64,000 nucleotides of DNA, from positions 37,575-101,574 of the forward strand of contig DATMXP010000042.1 of NCBI GenBank assembly GCA_035561515.1, in the 5' to 3' direction. The notes beneath the pieces are model-generated. The model was not told the DNA's origin. It worked only from the letters and a program-made list of their open reading frames with translations, and made no database searches. Positions within the stretch are counted from its first letter, which is position 1; each line of letters begins with the position of its first letter. Origin of the DNA: Terriglobales bacterium. Its GTDB lineage: Bacteria > Acidobacteriota > Terriglobia > Terriglobales > Acidobacteriaceae. This document shows positions 24,738 through 33,291 of this stretch, piece by piece. Position numbers and translations under genes: made by a program.

Positions 24738-24869
24738 GCCCGAAGTGAGATCACTTGATGTAACGCTAAGTGCCAGACATTTCTGTTTTGTGAAAGTAAC
24801 GTGAATCGACTGTTACAGGGTGATGAGTCTTAACAAAGGCGAAACATCAAACGCAGATAATTCCATCGA

Positions 24870-26204
24870 ATGCTCTCGTTCCCGCGCGGATTTCTTTGGG
24901 GTGTATCCACCAGTGCCCATCAATTCGAAGGTCACAATAATCGGAATCAATGGGCGACTTGGGAAAGAACGGGTCGTATTCGGTCAGGTCACTCGAGCCG
25001 AAACGGTTGTGAGTGGTGGCGCGAAGCTTCACGGGACCTCACGTTATGCCGGGAGCTTGGACTAAAAGCTATCCGCATTTCCGTAGATTGGGGCAGACTT
25101 GAACCTGCGGAGGGTACTTGGTGTTGGGACACGGTCTACCGTTACCGCGCTCTGCTCGAGGAGATACACCGTGTGGGAATGCGTCCCTTCATTACCCTCC
25201 ATCACTTCACGCATCCACAGTGGTTCGAAGAGAGAGGCGGATTCAACCGGCGCTCGTCTACAGCCCGCTTTGCCAGGTTCGCTGAATTTGTCGTCTCCCA
25301 AATGGGCGGATTGTGCTCTGATTGGCTGACGTTCAATGAACCTAACGTATATACCGCTTTGGGATACCTGTTCGGTGAGTTTCCTCCCGGCGAGCGAAAT
25401 CAGCTTTGGAAATATGCTCGGGTCATGACCAACATGCATCGGGCGCATGCGGTCGCTTATGATCGGATAAAAGCTGTGCAGGCGGATGCCTCCGTGGGCA
25501 TAGCCACGAACTGGGTTGAGTTCAGGCCGGCAACGCCTTCGCGACCCGATCGGTTTCTGGCGGGTCTCTACGATTCTGTATTTAACCGCTCGACTTTAGG
25601 CCTTTTGGGTTCAGGAAGCATGCCATTGCCATTAAGAATGCTTGCTTCGGAAGTTCCCGAAGTTACCGGAAAACTGGATTTCGTCGGACTCAACGTCTAT
25701 AACCGTCTTTATGTAAAGATGCCATCGGATGCAGCTTCGAGAAAAACCGGAGGCATTTTCGTTCCTTCCGATGTACCGCAAGGCGATCACGGTTGCGAGT
25801 TGCCTTACGGCGAAGCCTTTCCGCACGCAATCACATCAGCTGCGCAGGCGTATTCCATACTGAAGGTCCCCATCTACATCACTGAAAATGGCGTACCTGA
25901 TCGCTCCGACCGCATCCGGCCTTGGGTCATAGTCGCAACACTTCGTAACGTGCATGCCCTAATCGAAAAGGGTGTCGATATCCGCGGCTATTTCCACTGG
26001 AGTATCGTCGATAACTTTGAGTGGAGTGAAGGATGGACCCTGCGGTTCGGCTTGTACGAAGTAGACCCCAGAACCCAGGATCGAACTCCCAGGCCAAGTG
26101 CTGAGCTCTATAGAAACATTGTCGGACAGAATGGTTTGGATGACGAGCAGCTCAGCAGGTTTTCCGACCCGCCCGTCCCGACGGCCCCCGTTATGGGCCG
26201 CTAA
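24870..26204 (+). CDS. glycoside hydrolase family 1 (beta-glucosidase-like)
   Basis: A 444-residue GH1 TIM-barrel enzyme, cytoplasmic by lack of a signal peptide. N-terminal FPRGFLWGVSTSAHQFEG is the family signature, with acid/base Glu157 in TFNEPN and nucleophile Glu339 in YITENGV. Other conserved parts are HHFTHP and the NFEWSEGW substrate loop near 385. GH1 enzymes hydrolyse beta-glucosides, beta-galactosides or 6-phospho-beta-glycosides; the exact sugar cannot be read. It ends 3 bp before the convergent glycosyltransferase. The ribosome-binding site is weak and the start could be slightly different. Confidence 0.9.
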   Translation: MLSFPRGFLWGVSTSAHQFEGHNNRNQWATWERTGRIRSGHSSRNGCEWWREASRDLTLCRELGLKAIRISVDWGRLEPAEGTWCWDTVYRYRALLEEIHRVGMRPFITLHHFTHPQWFEERGGFNRRSSTARFARFAEFVVSQMGGLCSDWLTFNEPNVYTALGYLFGEFPPGERNQLWKYARVMTNMHRAHAVAYDRIKAVQADASVGIATNWVEFRPATPSRPDRFLAGLYDSVFNRSTLGLLGSGSMPLPLRMLASEVPEVTGKLDFVGLNVYNRLYVKMPSDAASRKTGGIFVPSDVPQGDHGCELPYGEAFPHAITSAAQAYSILKVPIYITENGVPDRSDRIRPWVIVATLRNVHALIEKGVDIRGYFHWSIVDNFEWSEGWTLRFGLYEVDPRTQDRTPRPSAELYRNIVGQNGLDDEQLSRFSDPPVPTAPVMGR

Positions 26205-26207
26205 CCT

Positions 26208-26933
26208 TCAGAACTCGTGCTTCCAGTAGTTGTGGTCTCGCAAGAAATAGCTTCGGTCGAAGGTGTGCATAGCGGTGTTGAGGAACATTCTTGCAATACG
26301 CAGATGTCCCATCTTCCGGAACCTGCGGTTTGAGGTGAGAATGTGCCCCTTGACGATCCCGAACCGCAGCGGCGACACCTGCTTGCTCAGCAGGTAATCC
26401 TCGGCGTAGAGCGCCCGCTCATCAAAGCCACCCAACTCCTTGAATCTCAAGCGGTCAAAGAGCATAAACATACCGGTGGCAAAGGGTTTCGCAAAAGACG
26501 CAAAGTGCTGGACAGCGTTATTGCCCCTGAACATCAATCCATCCATCGCGGTCCCACCCTTACAACGTATGTCAGAGGTAAGACAGTGAAGCTTTCTGTT
26601 CTTCATCTTCTCCATCGCCCGACGAAGCAATGTCGGATCGGGGAGTTCGATATCGGCGTCCATGAACAGCACGTACGGCGTGGTTGCGCGACGTGCGCCT
26701 TCGTTGCGGCCGACGGCCGGTAGTCCGCCGGATATGACAGAAATATCCAAGCGGTCTGCGAAAAGCAGGGCTGATTCGACAGTCAGGTCCGTCGAACCGG
26801 CGTCAGCAACGAACACTCTGGTATGCGGCATAAGCGGGTAGTCCTGCTTGATCAAAGAGGTCAGCAGGTACGGCAAGTTCCGGGCTTCGTTCTTTGCCGG
26901 AATTACGATGGTCAATTCCCCCTGAGTATTCAC
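26208..26933 (-). CDS. family 2 glycosyltransferase
   Basis: A 241-residue GT-A-fold transferase: LTIVIPAKNEARNLPYLLTSL, VFVADAGSTDLTVESA, GRNEGARRATTPYVLFMDADIELPD (with the metal-binding DxD), then GGFDERALYAEDYLLSKQV acceptor loop. It lacks C-terminal membrane segments but ends in a basic helical tail. It starts with GTG at 26933 after AGGAG with a 9-base spacer; both lie inside the upstream phosphoesterase gene, overlapping it by 131 bp out of frame. Probably adds a sugar to a lipid or polysaccharide; with the phosphoesterase it may act in glycolipid or lipid A-type metabolism. Confidence 0.9.
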   Translation of the reverse strand: MNTQGELTIVIPAKNEARNLPYLLTSLIKQDYPLMPHTRVFVADAGSTDLTVESALLFADRLDISVISGGLPAVGRNEGARRATTPYVLFMDADIELPDPTLLRRAMEKMKNRKLHCLTSDIRCKGGTAMDGLMFRGNNAVQHFASFAKPFATGMFMLFDRLRFKELGGFDERALYAEDYLLSKQVSPLRFGIVKGHILTSNRRFRKMGHLRIARMFLNTAMHTFDRSYFLRDHNYWKHEF

Positions 26934-27639
26934 AGATGTTCACTCCTTCCTCGCCGACCGTAACGTAAGTCGCGCGAGCATCAATCCAGGATCCGGTGTT
27001 GTAGTAGGCAATTCCATCGACGTGCGCCTGCACTGCAACGTGTGTGTGGCCACAAAAGACTCGGTTGATGTTGCCGGCCTTCGCATAAGCGAGTGCGCCG
27101 CTCATGATCCTTGGCGACATGCGAGAAAAACGTGTGTTCAAGCGATCGACAAATCGAGACACACATTTACTCGGCCTATCGAGCTTTTGTATGACGTCGT
27201 GGTAAAAGAACTCGCCGAAACGAACCAGGTATGGATTGCGCTTTATGAAGGTATCGAATTGATGCCCGTGGATCGCGAGGTGGCGCTTTTGTGAGTATTC
27301 CCATACGAAACGCTGGTACACGGGTACGCCAACCAGATGGGACATAACATTGGACAACCCAAAATCGTGATTGCCTTCGACCCATATCACTTCCACTTTT
27401 CGTTTGGGGTTTGAGAGCTTGCGGATACAGGAGAGAAATTTCCAGTGATCGCCGTTGAGTCGGCGGAAATTCAAATCAGAAAAGATATCGCCGAGAAGGA
27501 TCAGTCGCCGGTATGTCAGCGACTGAATCAAATCGAGCGCATCACGAGCCCGGCTCACCTCTGATCCGAGGTGCAGGTCCGAGATCAGCAGCGTATCGAC
27601 AAGCGCCTCCGCCATGATGGCAGAGTACTTGTGAACCAT
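26803..27639 (-). CDS. LpxH-like metallophosphoesterase
   Basis: A 278-residue calcineurin-like phosphoesterase. All metal-binding blocks are visible: LLISDLHLGSE, LLGDIFSDL, VEGNHDFGL, AIHGHQFD and FCGHTHVAVQA. This order and the inserted cap (FIKRNPYLVRFGEFFYH) match UDP-2,3-diacylglucosamine hydrolase (LpxH)-like or related bacterial phosphoesterases acting on lipid or nucleotide substrates. The final 40 residues (from about EYSGGI) are not conserved-looking and arise where the frame runs over the start of the glycosyltransferase gene. The start could be 27639 or the internal ATG at 27615; I keep the longer. Confidence 0.88.
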   Translation of the reverse strand: MVHKYSAIMAEALVDTLLISDLHLGSEVSRARDALDLIQSLTYRRLILLGDIFSDLNFRRLNGDHWKFLSCIRKLSNPKRKVEVIWVEGNHDFGLSNVMSHLVGVPVYQRFVWEYSQKRHLAIHGHQFDTFIKRNPYLVRFGEFFYHDVIQKLDRPSKCVSRFVDRLNTRFSRMSPRIMSGALAYAKAGNINRVFCGHTHVAVQAHVDGIAYYNTGSWIDARATYVTVGEEGVNICEYSGGIDHRNSGKERSPELAVPADLFDQAGLPAYAAYQSVRC

Positions 27640-27763
27640 TTCTTATCGATGACGAGCGGGTTAATATTCTGCAACAATTTCTACCCTCGGCAAAACAGCA
27701 GAATTTATCCGGCTGACATTCTCCATTAACACTGTCGTGTCACTCTTGTTCCTGTAGAGGTGA

Positions 27764-28132
27764 ATGATGTACCTCCAGGCAGACATTAGCCGTATTCAGC
27801 TGTGTGTTCTCGTTCGCTGTCGTGGCAAGATCTACTTCGGCAACGAAGTCAGTGATATCGGAAAAAGAGTGAAGGAAGCCGATCCGGGGCACCAGAGAGT
27901 TATCGTGGATGTATCGGAACTGGATGAACTCCGGACGGGGGATCTCGGCATGCTGTGGCTCCGGTATATGGAGGCCCGAGCTCGGGGATGGCGTATCGCC
28001 TTCGTCAAGTTGCCCATCGGACTGCAAGCTATGCTGCAACTCCACTCGGTGGGTGATGCCTTCGAGGTCTACAGAACCGAGACGGACGCGGTGGCGGCAT
28101 TGCAGAGCAATAGAACCGGCATCGTCGGGTGA
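27764..28132 (+). CDS. STAS-domain protein (anti-sigma-factor-antagonist-like)
   Basis: A 122-residue single STAS domain: ISRIQLCVLVRCRGKIYFGNE, a helix, then QRVIVDVSELDELRTGDLGMLWLRYMEARARGWRIAFVKLP and FEVYRTETDAVAAL. STAS proteins bind anti-sigma factors or sense nucleotides in partner-switching systems. The usual phosphorylatable D-S motif reads RTGDLGML here, so a Thr could be the site or regulation may be lost. It faces a second STAS gene at 28136, with 3 bp between stop codons. The start follows AGAGGTGA. No kinase (RsbW-like) gene is nearby. Confidence 0.85.
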   Translation: MMYLQADISRIQLCVLVRCRGKIYFGNEVSDIGKRVKEADPGHQRVIVDVSELDELRTGDLGMLWLRYMEARARGWRIAFVKLPIGLQAMLQLHSVGDAFEVYRTETDAVAALQSNRTGIVG

Positions 28133-28135
28133 AGC

Positions 28136-28501
28136 TTAGGAGGAGGCAGCCGCAGCCCGCACCTCCGCCTGAGCGGATTCGACGTCGGGGTAGAACTTAA
28201 ATAGGGAATCTACGTGCGTCACCTTTAGCATTTGCATCACGCGCTCGGAGACGCCGGCTAATGCCATTCTCCTTTTCTTGTTGGTGCAGGATACTTGTGC
28301 GTTAATGAGAGAACCGATGGCCGCCGAGTCGACGTAGTTCACGGCGGAAAGATCGAACACCAGGGACTCTGTCGTTACCGAGCGCCAGCTCTCCTGGAAG
28401 CGGAAGATGTGCTCTAACACCAGGCCTCCCGCGGGCGAGATGATCGTTGTGTGCGCGTCGTTGCTGTAACTGACCTTAAGATCGAAATCGTGATTCCCCA
28501 T
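28136..28501 (-). CDS. STAS-domain anti-sigma factor antagonist
   Basis: A 121-residue STAS protein with the canonical phosphorylation motif VDSAAIGSL (Ser at about 59) in SLVFDLSAVNYVDSAAIGSLINAQVSC, preceded by beta strands TTIISPAGGLVLEHI and followed by GVSERVMQMLKVTHVDSLFKFYPDVESA. This is the SpoIIAA/RsbV type, which releases a sigma factor by binding its anti-sigma kinase when unphosphorylated. The kinase and sigma factor are not in the window. It converges on another STAS gene, an unusual arrangement. Confidence 0.88.
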   Translation of the reverse strand: MGNHDFDLKVSYSNDAHTTIISPAGGLVLEHIFRFQESWRSVTTESLVFDLSAVNYVDSAAIGSLINAQVSCTNKKRRMALAGVSERVMQMLKVTHVDSLFKFYPDVESAQAEVRAAAASS

Positions 28502-28587
28502 GCAGGCTAAGCTCCTGCATCCCTTGTACTAGCGCCTGAACCGCAGCACAAGACCTCGACCGAAATCTTAACCTTCTTTTAACACTC

Positions 28588-28830
28588 TTAACTTCCAGTT
28601 AACAATCCAGGCGAGTCTTGGTCGGTCCCCGACCAGTTGGTGTCGGGAAACCGCTCGACTCTCCCGGTCTTCGTCCCGAGCATCGAGTTCAACAATTCAA
28701 TTGTAAATTCGTGGTGAGGGTCGTTCTTGCGCACAACCAGGCGGATCAGGGTGCCCAGTAACAGGATGGTTCCAGCTAATAGGATGCAGGCGTACATAAC
28801 TCCCACCTCCATCATTTGTGGATCCATCAT
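28588..28830 (-). CDS. small single-pass membrane protein
   Basis: An 80-residue protein with one transmembrane helix (about 10-33, VMYACILLAGTILLLGTLIRLVV), a basic-charged flank (RKNDPHHEF) and a polar C-terminal tail that ends PDTNWSGTDQDSPGLLTGS. I recognise no family. The downstream DNA is AT-rich with TTAAC repeats (28568-28600), suitable for a promoter or terminator, but not resolved. Probably real by its coherent topology, with moderate confidence. Confidence 0.5.
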   Translation of the reverse strand: MMDPQMMEVGVMYACILLAGTILLLGTLIRLVVRKNDPHHEFTIELLNSMLGTKTGRVERFPDTNWSGTDQDSPGLLTGS

Positions 28831-29238
28831 CCCGCCAAATTGTTAATAGGTGATTAACAGCGCATACCTCTTGCGCCGCGATTCAGACGGGTGGAAGCGG
28901 TGAGCTTATGGGGAGAACCCAGCCGGCTCGATTCCCAAGCACCCCGCACCATCGTGCCGACGGCGTTTTCATCGTGCAGTCGACGGCTCGCCTGAGCCAG
29001 CTACACATCGCAAAAGCAGAGACATCGGCCAACCAGGGCTTTACAACAGCCAGGTCCCGGTGGCGCGACGGTCCGGTTAAGCGCGATCGTAAGCGACCTA
29101 TTCGTATATACGCAAAGGCAAATATATCGTGTTAGTATCGCGCTAGCAGTTTCATCCGCTATTGCAATTCACTCTTGTCGTCCCATCGATAGCCATGGCG
29201 AGCTGTAGCCCTGGAGCGACGCGCCAACAGGAACTCGC
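28831..29238. other. intergenic stretch upstream of arsC
   Basis: No recognisable gene. The segment near 29104-29145 is AT-rich with TATATACGCAAAGGCAAATATA, an imperfect inverted repeat that could be an operator or promoter for arsC; I could not match it to a known ArsR site. Confidence 0.35.
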
Positions 29239-29661
29239 ATGAAAACCAGAGTATTGTTTCTGTGTACCGGAAACTCTTGTCGCAGCCAGATGGCCCAGGG
29301 CTTTCTCCGTGCCTACGCTTCTGAAAGGTTTGAAGCGCATAGTGCCGGAACGAATCCTTCGGGAATCAACCCGCTGGCAGTGCAAGTGATGAACGAAGTC
29401 GGCATCGACATCTCTGGGCAGCGGTCGAAGCACGTCGCCGAGTATCAGGGGCAGGATGTCTCGCTTGTTGTCACCGTCTGCAATAACGCAAAAGAGCAAT
29501 GTCCCATCTTCCCGGGGCGCTGCCTAAGAGAGCATTGGCCATTCGAAGATCCGGCCGAAGCTGCCGGCAGCCTTGAGCACCGGCTAAACGTGTTCCGGAG
29601 GGTTCGCGATGAAATCGACGTCCGTGTCCGAGCTTTCGTCGCACAAAGCCCGAAAATGTAG
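29239..29661 (+). CDS. arsC: arsenate reductase (LMW-PTPase type)
   Basis: A 140-residue thioredoxin-coupled arsenate reductase. The phosphatase-like loop is CTGNSCR (Cys9 to Arg15) and the redox cysteines Cys81 and Cys88 (TVCNNAKEQCP) match the Cys10-Cys82-Cys89 relay of the Gram-positive/ArsC2 type. C-terminal helix DEIDVRVRAFV. It reduces arsenate to arsenite in the cytoplasm. Efflux (arsB/acr3) and arsR genes are not adjacent, so export would depend on genes elsewhere. The ATG follows a weak GGAACTCGC. Confidence 0.93.
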   Translation: MKTRVLFLCTGNSCRSQMAQGFLRAYASERFEAHSAGTNPSGINPLAVQVMNEVGIDISGQRSKHVAEYQGQDVSLVVTVCNNAKEQCPIFPGRCLREHWPFEDPAEAAGSLEHRLNVFRRVRDEIDVRVRAFVAQSPKM

Positions 29662-29716
29662 CCGTCATGAAATCGCGACTGCTTCGGGCAAAACGGAGCT
29701 ACTTGGTGACCTGCGC

Positions 29717-30148
29717 TCACCGGCACCGGGATAGTGATTCGACCACACGCTTCAAATTCTCGAGCACGGCTCGCCATGCATCGCGATTCGAGGCGAAGAA
29801 TCGGCTACTCTCGTCGTATCCCGTTTGTCGAAAGTCGAGCTTTGTCTGCCCGGCAGCGGGCGCAAGCTCAAAAATGAAGTGCGTTCCCGTCCACACCGAC
29901 GCGGGACTAGGCGCCGGATGTGTACTGATGCACTCCCACTCGATGCGAGCGTTCGGGATGAGGTCTACGACCCTGAGTTGCACGATGCCGTGTTCGGCAC
30001 CGGGATTGTGTTCCAGCACGAGACCGCTGTCGGTGTGACGCGGTGTTTGCCTGTCCCACCAGGTGGAGATTCCGTCCGCAGTCGCGATCGCGTCGTAAAT
30101 GCGGGATACCGGCGCGTCGATGAGCAGTTGGTGATGAATGGTGACCAT
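29717..30148 (-). CDS. SRPBCC (AHSA1/START-like) protein
   Basis: A 143-residue helix-grip fold protein: MVTIHHQLLIDAPVSRIYDAIATADGISTWWDRQT, RVVDLIPNARIEWECIS, THFIFELAPAAGQTKLDFRQTGYDESSRFFASNRDAWRAVLENLKRVVE. This is the activator-of-HSP90-like (AHSA1) SRPBCC pattern used for ligand binding; the ligand is unknown. The ATG at 30148 was chosen because the fold begins there and GGAGATTG lies 9 bases upstream. It lies 70 bp downstream of an aldo/keto reductase gene on the same strand. Confidence 0.88.
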   Translation of the reverse strand: MVTIHHQLLIDAPVSRIYDAIATADGISTWWDRQTPRHTDSGLVLEHNPGAEHGIVQLRVVDLIPNARIEWECISTHPAPSPASVWTGTHFIFELAPAAGQTKLDFRQTGYDESSRFFASNRDAWRAVLENLKRVVESLSRCR

Positions 30149-30218
30149 TTTCAATCCAATCTCCGTTCTGATCTGGCAACGGTCCCAGCCGGAACGCACC
30201 CTTGCCGTGAGCGAAAAT

Positions 30219-31274
30219 CTACGACCCAGTTTGTCGTCGTTCGCCCGAGCTGTCGAGCGCTTCCATCATTGGCTGATCGGTCAGGTTCCGAATGAACCAG
30301 TTCGGATAGACCGGTGCAAGCGCGGTGACGGCGTCGAGTTCCGCCATTTCCGCGTCGGAGAGCCTCACTTCGAGAGCTTTCAGGTTGTCGGCAAGTTGGT
30401 GCTGCTTGGTTGCTCCAAGCATCACGCTCGTAACCATATTGCGGGCTAGGAGCCACGCGATTGCAACCTGTGCGACACTGGCCTGATGCCTGTCGGCGAT
30501 CTTTCGCAGCTGCTCCACAACTTTGAATCCGTGCTCCTTGTCGAATGGCAGAATATCGAAGCCCGAATAGCGATGGTTCGGATCGGCCAAGGTTTCAGGG
30601 GTGTACTTGCCGCTCAGAAATCCGGAAGCGAGCGGACTCCAGACAGTCAGGCCCAGGCCGTAACGCCGCATCATCGGGATCACGTCGCGCTCTACATCGC
30701 GACCCAGGAGCGAATAGTACATCTGTCCGTGCGTGAACGGCGCAAGCCCGTGCGCCTTCTGGATTTCGAGTGCGGCCGCGGCCTTCCAGGCCGACCAGTT
30801 GGAGAAGCCCAGATAGCGGACCTTACCTTGCCGAACCACCGCATCCAACGCCGCAAGAGTTTCCTCGATCGGCGTGAACGGATCCTCGCGGTGGGCAATG
30901 TAGATGTCGATCCAGTCGGTACCGAGTCGCTGCAGACTACGGTCCACAGACCAGAGGATGTGTCGACGTGACAGTCCGGATTGGATCAGTGGGATGCCGG
31001 TGCGAAATCCAACTTTCGTTGCTATTACAACCTGATCGCGCTTTTTCTTGAGGGCAGCACCAAGCAGCGATTCGGATTCGCCATTTGCGTAGGCGTCGGC
31101 AGTATCGAAGAAGTTAATGCCCGCATCAAGTGCCATCCCGACGAGCTCGTCGGCCAACTCCGCTCCAACCTTGTAAATCGACGCTATATCTCGGTTGCCG
31201 CTGGTGAACGTCATCGCCCCGAAACCAAGGCGCGAAACCGTAAGCCCGGTATTACCCAGAATTGTGTACTGCAC
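30219..31274 (-). CDS. aldo/keto reductase
   Basis: A 351-residue NADPH-dependent oxidoreductase with an (alpha/beta)8 barrel. Conserved parts: GLTVSRLGFGAMTF, INFFDTADAYANGESE with catalytic Asp and Tyr, VVIATKVGFRTG with Lys, DIYIAHREDP with His, and MVTSVMLGATKQHQLADNLKALE for cofactor binding. It belongs to the YhdN/YajO-like group of carbonyl reductases. It starts with GTG after GAGGAGG. The substrate is unknown; neighbours (SRPBCC and NTF2-like proteins) suggest a small-molecule metabolic set. Confidence 0.93.
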   Translation of the reverse strand: MQYTILGNTGLTVSRLGFGAMTFTSGNRDIASIYKVGAELADELVGMALDAGINFFDTADAYANGESESLLGAALKKKRDQVVIATKVGFRTGIPLIQSGLSRRHILWSVDRSLQRLGTDWIDIYIAHREDPFTPIEETLAALDAVVRQGKVRYLGFSNWSAWKAAAALEIQKAHGLAPFTHGQMYYSLLGRDVERDVIPMMRRYGLGLTVWSPLASGFLSGKYTPETLADPNHRYSGFDILPFDKEHGFKVVEQLRKIADRHQASVAQVAIAWLLARNMVTSVMLGATKQHQLADNLKALEVRLSDAEMAELDAVTALAPVYPNWFIRNLTDQPMMEALDSSGERRQTGS

Positions 31275-31382
31275 CGGCCCTCCTCAAACATCCAAAATTA
31301 GAGCCGCCCAAGCGGCGGTATTCTACTGTTTCTGTGCGCCCATTGATTCTGATTCGTGCACCTTCTCACCCCTGCCAGGATT

Positions 31383-31751
31383 TCAGAAAACTCCGTTCTC
31401 GTTGGGAGAGTCCTTTAGGATCTGCTGTCCCAAGTCCCAAAGTTCGGCGACGTGGTTCTCTTCGAAACGAAAAATATGGACAACGGCGGCGCCAGGGTCG
31501 TCATGATTTTGTGTGACGTGGGATAAAGTAATCACCGTATCCCCGCCTTCAAAGACCCTCCTGACCTCAAGCTTCTTGTTCGGGTTCTTTTTTGCAGCCT
31601 GTTCCACCGCTGCCATGAGACTCTGACGATCCCCTTTGCAGAATTGATTGTGGTGAATGAATCTGGGCGAAATGAAATTATCGTAGGCTTCTCTGATGTT
31701 GCGATTGGCAACCATTGTTAGAAACGCCCTGGCAGCTTCTTTTTGGGACAT
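31383..31751 (-). CDS. SnoaL/NTF2-like protein
   Basis: A 122-residue protein of the nuclear-transport-factor-2/SnoaL fold: ARAFLTMVANRNIREAYDNFISPRFIHHNQF, the strand KLEVRRVFEGGDTVITLSHVTQN and AVVHIFRFEENHVAELWDLGQQI. Such proteins bind or isomerise small organic molecules; the substrate is unknown. The ATG follows AGGAGGAAACATAA. It is a separate gene, 109 bp downstream on the minus strand from the decayed SDR region and before the aldo/keto reductase. Confidence 0.87.
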   Translation of the reverse strand: MSQKEAARAFLTMVANRNIREAYDNFISPRFIHHNQFCKGDRQSLMAAVEQAAKKNPNKKLEVRRVFEGGDTVITLSHVTQNHDDPGAAVVHIFRFEENHVAELWDLGQQILKDSPNENGVF

Positions 31752-31842
31752 TTATGTTTCCTCCTCTTCCATAATTCCATGCGTTGGTCATGTGTTTCTT
31801 GCGCTGTGCGATCTTCACGATTTTCTCGTTACATGTGCCATC

Positions 31843-32091
31843 GATACCACCATCCACTAGCCAAAGCGCACCGGTAACAAACCTGGCGGCATCTGATGCG
31901 AGAAGAGCGTAGCGTTCGCAACTTCCTCGGCCGTACCGCGTCGGCCAAGCGGGATTGCTGCCACTAACGCCTTCTCGCTCTCTTCATCGACAGCCCCGGT
32001 TTCTTTGTGCGTCCACGCCGTAACGATAATGTCCGGGACACACGCAGTTGGTAGGCACGCCGTACCGTGCCTCTTCCACTGCAACTCCACA
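31843..32091 (-). pseudogene. decayed short-chain dehydrogenase/reductase 3' end
   Basis: Minus-strand reading in three frames gives LAVEEARYGVPTNCVCPGH, then IVTAWTHKETGAVDEESEKA and VAAIPLGRRGTAEEVANATLF, then ASDAARFVTGALWLVDGGI. These are consecutive C-terminal elements of an SDR oxidoreductase (NCV-PGH, PLGR-GTAEEVA, ASD-A-FVTG, VDGG). One extra base near 32030 and one lost base near 31898 break it, and the N-terminal two thirds including the Rossmann fold are missing. The remnant abuts the 3' end of the aminotransferase gene, suggesting a deletion joined them. Confidence 0.8.
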
Positions 32092-32106
32092 CATACGACC
32101 GGAATA

Positions 32107-33291
32107 TCATTTGTTTTCGCGCCGACCAGAATGGAGGCGCTGTAGAATCGCGAACAGTTTCTCCAGGTCAGGAATGTCGTTATATAAGTGCGGGGCGACT
32201 CGGATGGAATCGCCGCGAATGCTGACAAAGATCTTTTGCTCTTTGAGTTGGTCAATAAGCCCAGATGGCATCTGGTTCGGATAGCGCATGCCGATCATGT
32301 GGGTGGATCGTTGATCGGGTGGAAGAACCGAAAGGCCATCCTCGCTGGCCGATCCCGCGAGCCAGTTGGTCAGCGGGGCGAGTGAGTCCGCGACGCGTGC
32401 CACTCCCCAATTGAGGATCTGTTGCAGTGCCGCGACCGCCATCGGTATGAGCAGGAACTGCGGGAACTCCCCCATGTCGAAGCGGCGAGCACCCGGACGA
32501 TATTCGTCCGTGTACGTGGCCAAGGCGCTGAAGTCTTCGCTTCCAGAGCGCGCTAGCCAGGACTGTTCTAAGGGTGTGCCCGATTCGCGCCACTGGGGAG
32601 CGGCGTACAGGTACCCCAGACCATAGGGGCCCAGCAGCCATTTGTATCCCACTGCCACCAGGAAATCTGGTTGCACCCGATTTAAATCGAGTCGCTGCGC
32701 CCCGAGGGATTGGCTCGCATCGATAACCAGTCCGGCGCCGACAGTCCGCACGCGTTTGCCCACACGCTCCAGATCGATCTTGCTTCCGTCCATCCAGTGA
32801 CACTGCGGAATGGCGACGATGGCCGTCTTTCGATCAATGGCTTCCTCCAGCGCGTCGGTCCAACTGGTCCCGGAGTGGCGCCTTACATGAATGACGCGCG
32901 CCCTCTTCCGGCTGGCTAATTCTCGCCAGGCATAGACATTCGAAGGAAATTCCTGATCGAGCAAGATGATCTTTTGCCCTGATGAGACGGGCAGATTTGC
33001 TGCGGCGATCGCGATCCCATAACTAACCGCGGGCACCAATGCGACCCCGTCGGCTTCGGTTCCAAGCACCCGGGCTGCCAGCGTCCGCAGTCGTTCGGCA
33101 CCAGAAAACCATTGTGCAGGTGCGAGTGCCCAGGGAGCCTGTTGGGCGTGCATTGCCTCCATACCCGCTTCGGTCACCGAGCGCAGTTGCGGAGCCATAT
33201 TTGCGCAATTCAAATACGTCACGTCATCCGGAATATGGAAGAACGCCTTCGCGCTCTCGGCGCTGCTGACGGCGTGCTCACGCAACTGCAT
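32107..33291 (-). CDS. class V PLP-dependent aminotransferase
   Basis: A 394-residue fold type I PLP enzyme: N-terminal YLNCANMAPQLRSVTEAGMEAM, GVALVPAVSYGIAIAAANL, the PLP-binding block GLVIDASQSLGAQRLDLN, the Schiff-base lysine in AVGYKWLLGPYGLGYLY, and the C-terminal ISIRGDSIRVAPHLYND. This is the cysteine desulfurase/isopenicillin epimerase-like class V group (often called CsdB-like); the reaction cannot be fixed. It overlaps the upstream DinB-family gene by 14 bp, so they form an operon. Divergent from the Lrp-type regulator at 34015. Confidence 0.92.
   Translation of the reverse strand: MQLREHAVSSAESAKAFFHIPDDVTYLNCANMAPQLRSVTEAGMEAMHAQQAPWALAPAQWFSGAERLRTLAARVLGTEADGVALVPAVSYGIAIAAANLPVSSGQKIILLDQEFPSNVYAWRELASRKRARVIHVRRHSGTSWTDALEEAIDRKTAIVAIPQCHWMDGSKIDLERVGKRVRTVGAGLVIDASQSLGAQRLDLNRVQPDFLVAVGYKWLLGPYGLGYLYAAPQWRESGTPLEQSWLARSGSEDFSALATYTDEYRPGARRFDMGEFPQFLLIPMAVAALQQILNWGVARVADSLAPLTNWLAGSASEDGLSVLPPDQRSTHMIGMRYPNQMPSGLIDQLKEQKIFVSIRGDSIRVAPHLYNDIPDLEKLFAILQRLHSGRRENK

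Noticed and set aside
24820..25065. Alternative frame overlapping the GH1 start
   Set aside because: Its product has no motif, whereas the overlapping frame gives a complete GH1 enzyme.
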